The notes beneath the pieces were generated by a model. It did not search any database. It had not been told where the DNA came from and worked only from the letters and a program-made list of their open reading frames with translations. DNA of 64,000 nt from a virus, in IMG/VR virus record IMGVR_UViG_3300033273_000833, positions 62,001 to 126,000 of that record, one strand, 5' to 3'. Shown piece after piece: positions 53,155 to 60,416 of the stretch. The position numbers and the translations under genes were made by a program. Each line of letters starts with the position of its first letter. The first letter of the stretch is position 1.

Positions 53155-53559
53155 ATGTATTTAGGTAGTCACGAATTAGTTGAATTTTATAATTGCGATG
53201 AAGATATTTTAAAAGATTCTGATTTAATAAAAAGAATATTTATTGAGTCTGCTAAACTGGGTAATGCAAATATAGTTAATAGTCTATTTCATTCTTTCAG
53301 TCCGTATGGGGTCACAGGAGTCTTAGTGATTGCAGAAAGTCATATGAGTATTCATACATGGCATGAATTTAATTATTGTGCCGTTGATATATTTTCTTGT
53401 TGCGATAAATTAAATAATAAAATTGTTTTAGAAGACTTAAAAGACAAACTATTCAGCAGTAGATATGAATCAAAACTAATTAATAGGGGGAATAAATATA
53501 TTATCGAACAAAGTGCAAATAAAAAGTTGACAAATAAACAAAAATCTGTCATTATATAA
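53155..53559 (+). CDS. SpeD-family pyruvoyl decarboxylase (second copy)
   Basis: A 134-residue protein with GVTGVLVIAESHMSIHTWHE, the canonical E-S cleavage site and catalytic His, and CAVDIFSCCDK with the catalytic Cys. This copy keeps the standard S-adenosylmethionine decarboxylase motifs better than the one at 51312. It has its own leaderless promoter. A typical role is to provide the aminopropyl donor for spermidine. Confidence 0.88.
   Translation: MYLGSHELVEFYNCDEDILKDSDLIKRIFIESAKLGNANIVNSLFHSFSPYGVTGVLVIAESHMSIHTWHEFNYCAVDIFSCCDKLNNKIVLEDLKDKLFSSRYESKLINRGNKYIIEQSANKKLTNKQKSVII
53527..53555 (+). promoter_or_regulatory. Sigma70-type promoter, leaderless arrangement
   Basis: TTGACA (53527-53532), 17-base spacer, CATTAT (53550-53555), then 6 bases to ATG 53562. 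It lies inside the 3' end of the second SpeD gene. Confidence 0.8.
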
Positions 53560-53561
53560 AC

Positions 53562-53822
53562 ATGGTAATTAGAAAAGAATTAAAAAACGCCACTTTTGAA
53601 TACGATGAAGAGAAAAAAATATTCACCATTATGGAAGCTGATGGTTTTAATGGTTATATTGAATTAAATAAAATTTATGCTTTTTCTTTTATGCGTTTTG
53701 TAATCAGAATGGCTCAGAGAAATTGGCTAAAAAGTGCAGATTCTTTTAATAAAACTGAAGAACTTTTAGACTCTATTGAAGAGGAAGAAGATAATCCAAA
53801 TCAATTAGAGCTTTTTAATTAA
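53562..53822 (+). CDS. Small protein with C-terminal beta-clamp-binding-like motif
   Basis: An 86-residue protein: N-terminal strands, a helix with SFMRFVIRMAQRNWLKSADS, an acidic linker (EEEEDNP), then QLELF followed by the last N. QLxLF at a flexible end is the consensus by which polymerases and other proteins bind the bacterial beta sliding clamp. Role inferred: capture of the host (or phage) clamp. Own promoter. Confidence 0.7.
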   Translation: MVIRKELKNATFEYDEEKKIFTIMEADGFNGYIELNKIYAFSFMRFVIRMAQRNWLKSADSFNKTEELLDSIEEEEDNPNQLELFN

Positions 53823-53837
53823 TAAATAATAAATAAT

Positions 53838-54020
53838 ATGAACAATAAATCATTCGATATAGTTTGTGCGTCTGAAGTAGAAGAATTTTTTTACGAAGAC
53901 TCTGATTTGCCTGTTTCTGAAGGCGAGCCTGTTGGTGTTGAGTTTTATTCTCAAACCCAATCAAGTCTCATTTTATCTAAAGGAATCTATTTTTCGCATG
54001 AAAATCTTTTTTTAGATTAA
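53838..54020 (+). CDS. Small acidic protein, unknown
   Basis: A 60-residue acidic protein (FDIVCASEVEEFFYEDSDLP) with no recognised motif. It follows the clamp-motif gene by 15 bases and is probably cotranscribed. Confidence 0.55.
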   Translation: MNNKSFDIVCASEVEEFFYEDSDLPVSEGEPVGVEFYSQTQSSLILSKGIYFSHENLFLD

Positions 54021-54028
54021 AATTTTAT

Positions 54029-54057
54029 TTGACAAACCCACGCTTCTGTGCAATGCT
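54029..54057 (+). promoter_or_regulatory. Probable promoter, extended -10, leaderless arrangement
   Basis: TTGACA (54029-54034), 17-base spacer ending TGTGC (an extended -10 TGn), AATGCT (54052-54057), then 6 bases to ATG 54064. The -10 hexamer is poor but spacing matches the others. Confidence 0.65.
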
Positions 54058-54063
54058 TATTAC

Positions 54064-54240
54064 ATGATGAAAACAGAATATATCAAACTTACAGACTTGT
54101 GGAACGAAGGCGAATACGCTCAAGTAGGAAATATTATTAACGAAGAAAATTGGAGTGCATCAAGGGTTGCTGAATTCTGTGCGTACTTCAATAAATATCT
54201 TGGAGTAAATCAATTAAATCTTTTATATAAGTTTTTATAA
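54064..54240 (+). CDS. Small protein, unknown
   Basis: A 58-residue protein from ATG 54064 (or the adjacent ATG 54067): MMKTEYIKLTDLWNEGEYAQ, VGNIINEENWSASRVAEFCA. A KLxxLWNEGEYxxVG pattern occurs in other small phage proteins as far as I recall, but no name is known. Ends one base before the next ATG. Confidence 0.65.
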   Translation: MMKTEYIKLTDLWNEGEYAQVGNIINEENWSASRVAEFCAYFNKYLGVNQLNLLYKFL

Positions 54241-54241
54241 T

Positions 54242-54628
54242 ATGGATGATTTAAGTAATGAAATAGCTTGGGATAGTTATGAATTCTATACCGAGCAATT
54301 ATTTAAACTCGAAGAAGATCATTTATCAAATATGGATAAAGTGACAAATGTCTTGCAAGGCGGGTCGTACTGCAACAAGCAAGACCACTTAGAAGTATTT
54401 AATAAATCCCTTGAAGTGACTTCTCAATTAATAGTTCTATATAATAAACAATTGTCATCTATTCAAGATATGTTAATAGCCTTGTCTGATGAAAAAGATG
54501 AGCAGTTAAAAAATCGCACTATTAACTCCTTAAATGTTCTAGTTCAATGGACAAATGATCTCCGAGATGATACAAATAAGTATAGACAAGATTTAAATAA
54601 ACTAATAAAAGAATATGAAGAGAGGTAG
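54242..54628 (+). CDS. Helical protein, unknown
   Basis: A 128-residue acidic protein predicted to be almost entirely helical (QLFKLEEDHLSNMDKVTNVL; RTINSLNVLVQWTNDLRDDT), perhaps a coiled coil. It overlaps the AT-hook-like gene by 14 bases. Confidence 0.6.
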   Translation: MDDLSNEIAWDSYEFYTEQLFKLEEDHLSNMDKVTNVLQGGSYCNKQDHLEVFNKSLEVTSQLIVLYNKQLSSIQDMLIALSDEKDEQLKNRTINSLNVLVQWTNDLRDDTNKYRQDLNKLIKEYEER

Positions 54629-54848
54629 ACCAAAAGGATATACTCCATATGTTGAAATTTCTTACGAGGAATTGGCTGATTGGGTAGGCAGAAAAGCTAA
54701 AGTAGTTGTCTGTAAAAAATGGCTAGAATCATTAATGGGTAAAGAGATTCATATTGGATCAACAGAAGAACTCATTGCAGACAAACAACAACAACAAGAA
54801 GAAGAGAAAGAAGTTCCGAAGATTGAATACGAAATAACTCATTTTTAA
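54615..54848 (+). CDS. Small AT-hook-like protein (paralogue of 28989-29195)
   Basis: A 77-residue protein starting MKRGRPKGYTPYVEISYEEL, with an AT-hook core (RGRPKG), then ADWVGRKAKVVVCKKWLES. A Gln-rich linker (KQQQQEEEKE) precedes the end. Same plan as the gene at 28989. Likely DNA-binding. Confidence 0.65.
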   Translation: MKRGRPKGYTPYVEISYEELADWVGRKAKVVVCKKWLESLMGKEIHIGSTEELIADKQQQQEEEKEVPKIEYEITHF

Positions 54849-54850
54849 TC

Positions 54851-54879
54851 TTGACAATTACTAATTTTAACTTTAGATT
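54851..54879 (+). promoter_or_regulatory. Sigma70-type promoter, leaderless arrangement
   Basis: TTGACA (54851-54856), 17-base spacer, TAGATT (54874-54879), then 6 bases to ATG 54886. Confidence 0.8.
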
Positions 54880-54885
54880 TATATC

Positions 54886-55818
54886 ATGGACAATAATTAC
54901 TTCGATGGTTTGATCGGGCAAGAGTGCGTCAAAAAGAAACTCTCCTTTTATTTAGATGCGTTTCACAAAACAAGCGTTTGCCCATTCCTTAATTTAGTTG
55001 GTGCAAAAGGCTTGGGTAAAACCGAATTTGCAAAAGCCTTCGCTAAAAATCTGTACAATAGAAATGGGGGCAAGCGTTCGTTCTTGGAATTAAATTGCTC
55101 TACAATTAAAAATAATGAGCAATTTTTTGAGCAAATATTCCTACCCTTAATTGCAGACAATGAGATTACAATTCTTTTTGATGAATGCCATGCTCTGCCT
55201 AAAGACTTGACAATGGCTTTTTTAACCATTTTCAATACCGAAACAAACACAAGAAAGCGTTTTGAATGGAATGAGATGACATTTGAGTTTGACTTTAGAA
55301 AACAAACTTTTATTTTCGCAACAACAGAGAGTGATAAAATATTTCCACCACTTAAAGATAGATTAACGACAATAGATTTCGATCCGTATTCTCAAGAGGA
55401 GATTGGCGAAATTATTAAAATTTGTTGCGGTAATATTTCTTTCTCCGATGAATGCATAAACGAGGTTTCTTCTACAATTAGAAGTAACGCTAGAAGTGCC
55501 GTAATGCGTTCAAGAGAGATAATGCTATATTGCGAATCTAAAGAGATTGAAAGATTTGAATCTCATCATTTTAAAGATTTGCGTGACTCTATTGGGATTT
55601 TACCTTTAGGTATTTCTCGAACAGAAAAACAAATCCTACAAATACTTAAAGAGTGTGGATCAATTAGCCTAACAGGCTTATCCGCTAAGTTAGGCTTAAG
55701 CAAGACATCCCTACAAAGAGATCACGAACTTTACTTATTGGGCAAAAATTTAATTGAAATTGATGGTAAGCGAAGAATTACTTCAAATGGAATAAAACTT
55801 TGCGAGGACTTGTCATGA
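54886..55818 (+). CDS. RuvB-like AAA+ ATPase
   Basis: A 310-residue protein. NLVGAKGLGKTEFAKAFAKN is Walker A, ITILFDECHALPKDL Walker B, TFIFATTESDKIF sensor 1, then RSNARSAVMRSREIM as a sensor 2/arginine region. The C-terminal SISLTGLSAKLGLSKTSLQR is a winged helix as in RuvB. RuvB drives Holliday-junction branch migration with RuvA; no RuvA or RuvC homologue is seen here. Own promoter. Confidence 0.82.
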   Translation: MDNNYFDGLIGQECVKKKLSFYLDAFHKTSVCPFLNLVGAKGLGKTEFAKAFAKNLYNRNGGKRSFLELNCSTIKNNEQFFEQIFLPLIADNEITILFDECHALPKDLTMAFLTIFNTETNTRKRFEWNEMTFEFDFRKQTFIFATTESDKIFPPLKDRLTTIDFDPYSQEEIGEIIKICCGNISFSDECINEVSSTIRSNARSAVMRSREIMLYCESKEIERFESHHFKDLRDSIGILPLGISRTEKQILQILKECGSISLTGLSAKLGLSKTSLQRDHELYLLGKNLIEIDGKRRITSNGIKLCEDLS

Positions 55819-55991
55819 CAAGAGATCAACTATCGCATTTAAGACAAGAGGTTTATTCCTTATGGTATCATGCTAAAGATAATTCTGAAGATAAAAAAAC
55901 TTATACTAGAATACTAGAATTAATAGATTATACCTTAGAATTAAAATCTGCAGTAAGATCAATTAGGAATTTATATGAAGGGTTAGTATGA
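55815..55991 (+). CDS. Small helical protein, unknown
   Basis: A 58-residue protein from ATG 55815, overlapping the RuvB-like stop (ATGA): MTRDQLSHLRQEVYSLWYHA. Mostly helical, no family recognised. It overlaps the next gene by 4 bases. Confidence 0.6.
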   Translation: MTRDQLSHLRQEVYSLWYHAKDNSEDKKTYTRILELIDYTLELKSAVRSIRNLYEGLV

Positions 55992-56182
55992 ACTTATCTG
56001 AAGATCAAAAATTAATATTTATGAAACTAGTTGAAGAACTATCAGAGCTTTCCGTTGAACTTTGTCACGCAGTTAATAAACCTAAAAAAAATAATTTTTC
56101 AAAAATTTTAAATGAAATAAATGATGTAGAAGGTTGGATTTTGAAATTAAAAGAAATAAATAATGATTTAAAATGTAATTAG
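55988..56182 (+). CDS. Possible MazG-like all-alpha nucleotide pyrophosphohydrolase fragment
   Basis: A 64-residue helical protein: FMKLVEELSELSVELCHAVN, then KILNEINDVEGWILKLKE. The EExxEL...EixDV spacing is like the metal-binding helices of MazG/dUTPase-type enzymes, although it is shorter than usual. Tentative. Confidence 0.45.
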   Translation: MNLSEDQKLIFMKLVEELSELSVELCHAVNKPKKNNFSKILNEINDVEGWILKLKEINNDLKCN

Positions 56183-56185
56183 AGC

Positions 56186-56214
56186 TTGACTTTATTCACT
56201 CTTGTTATTATAAT
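56186..56214 (+). promoter_or_regulatory. Sigma70 promoter with a short leader
   Basis: TTGACT (56186-56191), 17-base spacer, TATAAT (56209-56214). Unlike the others, the gene starts 23 bases later at ATG 56238, after a GGAG ribosome site (56226-56229). A first ATG at 56224 opens only a 10-codon frame. Confidence 0.8.
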
Positions 56215-56237
56215 ATATATTTTATGGAGATAAATAA

Positions 56238-56453
56238 ATGTTTGAATATAAAATAACTTATAGAAGAAGAGGAGATATGTTATCAAACTCTCATTATTAT
56301 ATGGCATCAGATGCTCATGAAGCACTAGACTACCAACTAGAAATGATTGACCATAAAGGATGGAATATAGATATATTAAAAATAGAAAAATTTTGTAAAT
56401 ATTCTAATAAATGGATAGATGAAAGTGAAGTATTAGAGGAAGAAAATAAATGA
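56238..56453 (+). CDS. Small protein, unknown
   Basis: A 71-residue acidic protein: MFEYKITYRRRGDMLSNSHY, YMASDAHEALDYQLEMID. Preceded by a good GGAG site eight bases upstream. No family recognised. Confidence 0.6.
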   Translation: MFEYKITYRRRGDMLSNSHYYMASDAHEALDYQLEMIDHKGWNIDILKIEKFCKYSNKWIDESEVLEEENK

Positions 56454-56827
56454 AATATATAAACTTATTGATATTGTTAATGTTTGTGACTGCCTTTGGC
56501 TTTCAAACAAATAACTTTTATGACTCAAAAAATATACAACAGGCAACTTTTGTTCCTACTCCAAAAGTTATACCTCAGTCTGTACCTATATTTGATGATC
56601 CCATAGACAAATCTAAACACAAAGGGCAAATACAGATAAATCCTGCTCCATTCCCTTTCAATCTTACTCATCCTTATGTAGTTTGGATAGATGGTGAAAA
56701 AGCAGATTTAAGTCTAAAAGAAGTCAAAGCTTTAGCAAAAACATTAAACTTGACTCTTGAAAAGCCCAAAGATACTGCTGAAATTCATTCGGGTGATGGA
56801 TGGCTTAGACCTAAAATTATTAAATAA
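56450..56827 (+). CDS. Secreted protein, unknown
   Basis: A 125-residue protein with a signal peptide (YINLLILLMFVTAFGF), then a Pro-rich region, and LTHPYVVWIDGEKADLSLKE. Probably periplasmic or extracellular. No family recognised. Overlaps the preceding gene by 4 bases. Confidence 0.6.
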   Translation: MKYINLLILLMFVTAFGFQTNNFYDSKNIQQATFVPTPKVIPQSVPIFDDPIDKSKHKGQIQINPAPFPFNLTHPYVVWIDGEKADLSLKEVKALAKTLNLTLEKPKDTAEIHSGDGWLRPKIIK

Positions 56828-56845
56828 TTAGTGTAATCCACATAA

Positions 56846-57685
56846 ATGAAAATAGGAGTAATTGGAAATGGTTATGTAGGTTCAGCAGTAGCGAATGGAT
56901 TTAAGTGTTATGATTTAAAAATTTATGATAAAAATCCCGATTTATCAAGCTCTTCGTTAGAGGATGTTTTATCTCAAGACTTTGTTTTTGTATGTGTGCC
57001 TACTCCCATGACCGAAGTTTTGGGTGGAGATTGTAATTTATCAATTATTGATTCTTGTTTTAAAGAAATAGAAGAGATAGGTTCTAAAGCTATTTTTATC
57101 ATTAAATCTACTATACCTATTGGTACGACAAACTTTTTGCAAACTAAGCATCCTAGTTTAAGTATTGTGCATTCTCCCGAATTTTTGACTGCCAAGTCTG
57201 CAAAAAAAGATTTCGTCAACGCTGATAGGCATATTATCGGCTACCCTAAAAATAAAAGCATTGCAAAAAGAGTTGAACTTCTTTTTAAAGATCGATTCCC
57301 TAGCACTTTAACTTTAATTATGACGAGTGATGAATCTGAATCAGTTAAATATATAGCTAATTGCTTTTTCGCAACAAAAGTTAGCTTTTTTAATGAAATA
57401 TATACTTTAATTGAAAAATCGGGTCTTGATTGGACTCATATTATTAATGGGGTTATGTCAGACAGAAGAATTGGAAAATCTCACTATAAAGTTCCAGGGC
57501 ATGATGGATTCAAAGGATTCGGAGGCACTTGTTTTCCTAAAGATATTAATGCTTTAATAAAAACTTTTGAAAGAAATAATCTTGATCCAAAACTACTTAA
57601 ATCAGTATGGGCAGTTAATCTTGATGTCCGAAAAAATCACGATTGGGGCGACTCAGAATCAGCAGTTAAAAATGTGGAATTATAG
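56846..57685 (+). CDS. UDP-glucose/GDP-mannose 6-dehydrogenase, compact form
   Basis: A 279-residue enzyme: MKIGVIGNGYVGSAVANGFK (NAD loop), FVCVPTPM, IKSTIPIGTTNFL, VHSPEFLTAKSA and GFGGTCFPKDINALI with the catalytic Cys. The family usually has a further C-terminal nucleotide-sugar-binding domain (total ~390-450); here only the NAD and central parts remain. It would make UDP-glucuronate or GDP-mannuronate. A GTGTAAT element lies 8 bases before the ATG. Confidence 0.8.
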   Translation: MKIGVIGNGYVGSAVANGFKCYDLKIYDKNPDLSSSSLEDVLSQDFVFVCVPTPMTEVLGGDCNLSIIDSCFKEIEEIGSKAIFIIKSTIPIGTTNFLQTKHPSLSIVHSPEFLTAKSAKKDFVNADRHIIGYPKNKSIAKRVELLFKDRFPSTLTLIMTSDESESVKYIANCFFATKVSFFNEIYTLIEKSGLDWTHIINGVMSDRRIGKSHYKVPGHDGFKGFGGTCFPKDINALIKTFERNNLDPKLLKSVWAVNLDVRKNHDWGDSESAVKNVEL

Positions 57686-57998
57686 AATCATACAAGCGTC
57701 AGATAAGAGCTATGGTCTTCATGAAGTCATTTACAATGATGATGGAGAAATATCTTTTGTTACAGAAAATCCCGAAATAATAGGTTGTAGCGTCAAAGAT
57801 TTACTTAATACTCTGAGGTTAATGCTTGATGACGCACAGAAAGCATCTAATAATATATTAGAAATGGATAAAATAGAATTTTCTCCAATCTGCGAAGATT
57901 ATGATAAAGAAGATGCCATACCATATGAAGAATGCAATAAAACAATAAATGTTTGGAAACCTAGTTGGGATTGGGAAGAAGAAGATAAGAGTAAATAA
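57672..57998 (+). CDS. Small protein of a common phage type, unknown
   Basis: A 108-residue protein from ATG 57672, starting MWNYRIIQASDKSYGLHEVI, then YNDDGEISFVTENPEIIG and a long acidic tail. The opening pattern WNYRIi...YGlHEVyYdddG is widespread in phages (recalled), but unnamed. It overlaps the dehydrogenase by 14 bases. Confidence 0.65.
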   Translation: MWNYRIIQASDKSYGLHEVIYNDDGEISFVTENPEIIGCSVKDLLNTLRLMLDDAQKASNNILEMDKIEFSPICEDYDKEDAIPYEECNKTINVWKPSWDWEEEDKSK

Positions 57999-58002
57999 TT
58001 TC

Positions 58003-58031
58003 TTGACATTTTTTTTGTTTTGTCTTATGAT
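58003..58031 (+). promoter_or_regulatory. Near-consensus sigma70 promoter, leaderless arrangement
   Basis: TTGACA (58003-58008), 17-base spacer, TATGAT (58026-58031), then 6 bases to ATG 58038. It fixes the start of UvsE. Confidence 0.9.
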
Positions 58032-58037
58032 TATATC

Positions 58038-59048
58038 ATGTCAGAACAAATATTAGGCTTAACTTGCATTAGTGAAGAACTAAAGGAGAAAGATAAAGTT
58101 AAATATTCCTTTAGAACTATGACTCGCAAAAGATTCAATGATTTGTGTAACTCCGAAGGTAGAGATGAAGCAATTAATCAATTATCTGAAAGAATTTTGC
58201 ACAATGTTATTGTTACTCAATATATTGTCAATCATTGCCATGCCTCAAATATTAGGCATTATCGTCTTAGTTCTGCTCTTTTTCCTCTCCTTACCGATCA
58301 GACTTTGGAAATTTCTTTGGAAGAATTGCCTCACAGAGCAAGAATCGAAAAAGGATTAGAATTTGTAGGCTTAATTGCAAAACGCTTTAATATATCAATC
58401 GGCTCTCACCCCGACCAATTCAATGTTCTCGCGTCTCCCGATAGAGACAAGGTTAGTCGCACTATAAACGAACTTAATTTCCAAGCGAGCGTTCTTGACA
58501 TGGTAGGACTACCACAAGATCATACTGCACCGATGAACATTCATGTAAACTATACTCCAAAAATGGATGAAAGTTTGGAAATAGTTGCAACTAGATTTTT
58601 TCGCAATCTTTCTATGTGCGACAAAGGTGTTTATAATCGTCTAACTATCGAGAACGAAGACAAAGGTTTCTTTAATGTAGATAATTGCATCAAATTTAGT
58701 GAATACTTGTTTGCAGTCTTCGGTGTTAATATTCCTGTTTGTTACGACAATTTGCATGACTTCTGCAACCCATCAGAAGATCATAATATTGCATTTCAAG
58801 CAGAGCGATGTGCATATACATGGGTAAATCAAGGAAGTGGTGATAACAATTTTGTTGCTCCTGTTTTTCATTGGTCAGAAGGTAAACCCGAAAAGCCTCG
58901 CTCTCATGCAGACTATTTTGCTCTTGGAAATTTTCCACCACATATCGCCATTGACCCCGATCAACCTGCCAAGTGGGAGTGTGAAGTTAAGTTAAAAGAT
59001 CAAGCGATTAAAGTATTGCGAAATAATCTAACAGAAAAAAGTGGTTGA
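58038..59048 (+). CDS. uvsE: UV damage endonuclease UvsE
   Basis: A 336-residue TIM-barrel endonuclease: RTMTRKRFNDLCNSEGRDEA, NISIGSHPDQFNVLASPD, NIHVNYTPKMDES, RLTIENEDKGFFNV, CYDNLHDFCNPS, VFHWSEG and PRSHADYF. All the His/Glu/Asp metal ligands of UvsE are present. It nicks DNA 5' to UV photoproducts. Own leaderless promoter. Its degenerate paralogue lies at 26389. Confidence 0.92.
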   Translation: MSEQILGLTCISEELKEKDKVKYSFRTMTRKRFNDLCNSEGRDEAINQLSERILHNVIVTQYIVNHCHASNIRHYRLSSALFPLLTDQTLEISLEELPHRARIEKGLEFVGLIAKRFNISIGSHPDQFNVLASPDRDKVSRTINELNFQASVLDMVGLPQDHTAPMNIHVNYTPKMDESLEIVATRFFRNLSMCDKGVYNRLTIENEDKGFFNVDNCIKFSEYLFAVFGVNIPVCYDNLHDFCNPSEDHNIAFQAERCAYTWVNQGSGDNNFVAPVFHWSEGKPEKPRSHADYFALGNFPPHIAIDPDQPAKWECEVKLKDQAIKVLRNNLTEKSG

Positions 59049-59063
59049 TTTATTTATGTCTTT

Positions 59064-60404
59064 ATGACCTTAGCTCAAAAACATCCTAAAGATAGTTATA
59101 TTTTGGAACAGCAAATTGGCATTGTTTACAAGATAACAAATAAAATTCAATTCGATCCATTTCATGAAAAGTATAAATATTTAAACGCTTGGGACTCTTG
59201 TTATATTGGATGTACAAGCCAAGACCTTAATGAGCGTTATCAAGATGGAATAGAGAATACCCATAACCATTTTCTAAAAAAAGCTATCGAATTGTATGGT
59301 AAAGAAAATTTTGATATTGAAGTTTTAGAAGAAAAAATTCGGTTTGTAGATTTACTAAGAAGAGAGCGTTATTATATTCAATTAAATAATTGTATATATC
59401 CCAATGGATATAACATAAGAGAAGGTTCTGAATCTGATAATTCTAGCCATAGACGCAAAAAAGAGTCTCACATCAGAAACATTAAAACTAATAATGTTTT
59501 TTCTATTAAAAACCTTAAACATTTTTGCAAAAATCCAAGTTTATACGATAAATCCATTGATGAAAATTTAAAAATAAATTATACACAGATGTCTAATGCT
59601 CTCACAGGTTATGTAGAGCCTAAACACAAAAAGAAAGGATATGACTTACCTCACCAAATAATCGTTTCCGAAACTTATTGCTCGGCTAAACACACAAATA
59701 AAGATTTAGAAAATTTCAAACAATACCTGTATAAAAAAAGTATAGAAGAGTTTGCGGATAAATTAATATTCCCGATTGAATTAATAAATTTTAAAAATTT
59801 TAATATAATTAAAATTAAGGATGAACTTGCATTCGCCCATTTCATAATTAATAATCCTGAAATTTCCTTATCGAAATTGAAGCGAATTTTTTCAACCGAT
59901 AAAAGTGGGTATAAACGCTCAAAATATTCTAATCATGATCTTATCTTAAAAGAAAATTTTAAAAAAAACAATCAATGGCATAAATATGACATTAATGGTG
60001 AACCTGCTAAATTCACTCTAATTCACAAAAAAAGTGGAGATACAGAAACATTTACTTGGCAAGAGCTTGAAGCATTAGCTCAAAAACTATACTTAAAATC
60101 ATATGCTAGTATTGGTCTGAAAAATCACATAAGCCACATAAAAGATGTTGCACATTCAACTTTTGGTCGATCCATTAGAAAACTTTTGACAGGAGAGTTA
60201 AAAATATGTTATGGATACAAACTTGATGAATCTAATTTACCTTTTAAATTAAGAATAAAAAGATTTACGACAAATAAGTATGTTAAAAAAGTTTTAGACT
60301 TAGGTTATGCCGTTAGATTTAAAAATTTACCAACAGATTCTAAAGAGGAAGTTAAAATGACAAAAAAAATTCTTGATCTTCTTGACATTCCTTTCTTTTT
60401 ATGA
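59064..60404 (+). CDS. GIY-YIG homing endonuclease
   Basis: A 446-residue protein. GIVYKITNKIQFDPFHEKYK and CYIGCTSQDLNERYQDGIEN form the GIY-YIG core, with an ERYYIQLNNC region. The C-terminal ~300 residues hold repeated DNA-binding modules like those of phage homing enzymes (GDTETFTWQELEALAQ). It is free-standing, 15 bases after uvsE, with no obvious intron. It may have inserted between uvsE and the macro-domain gene. Confidence 0.82.
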   Translation: MTLAQKHPKDSYILEQQIGIVYKITNKIQFDPFHEKYKYLNAWDSCYIGCTSQDLNERYQDGIENTHNHFLKKAIELYGKENFDIEVLEEKIRFVDLLRRERYYIQLNNCIYPNGYNIREGSESDNSSHRRKKESHIRNIKTNNVFSIKNLKHFCKNPSLYDKSIDENLKINYTQMSNALTGYVEPKHKKKGYDLPHQIIVSETYCSAKHTNKDLENFKQYLYKKSIEEFADKLIFPIELINFKNFNIIKIKDELAFAHFIINNPEISLSKLKRIFSTDKSGYKRSKYSNHDLILKENFKKNNQWHKYDINGEPAKFTLIHKKSGDTETFTWQELEALAQKLYLKSYASIGLKNHISHIKDVAHSTFGRSIRKLLTGELKICYGYKLDESNLPFKLRIKRFTTNKYVKKVLDLGYAVRFKNLPTDSKEEVKMTKKILDLLDIPFFL

Positions 60405-60416
60405 GAGTATATTTGT

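Noticed and set aside
58020-58037. Earlier start for UvsE at 58020
   Set aside because: The region is occupied by the spacer and -10 box (58026-58031).
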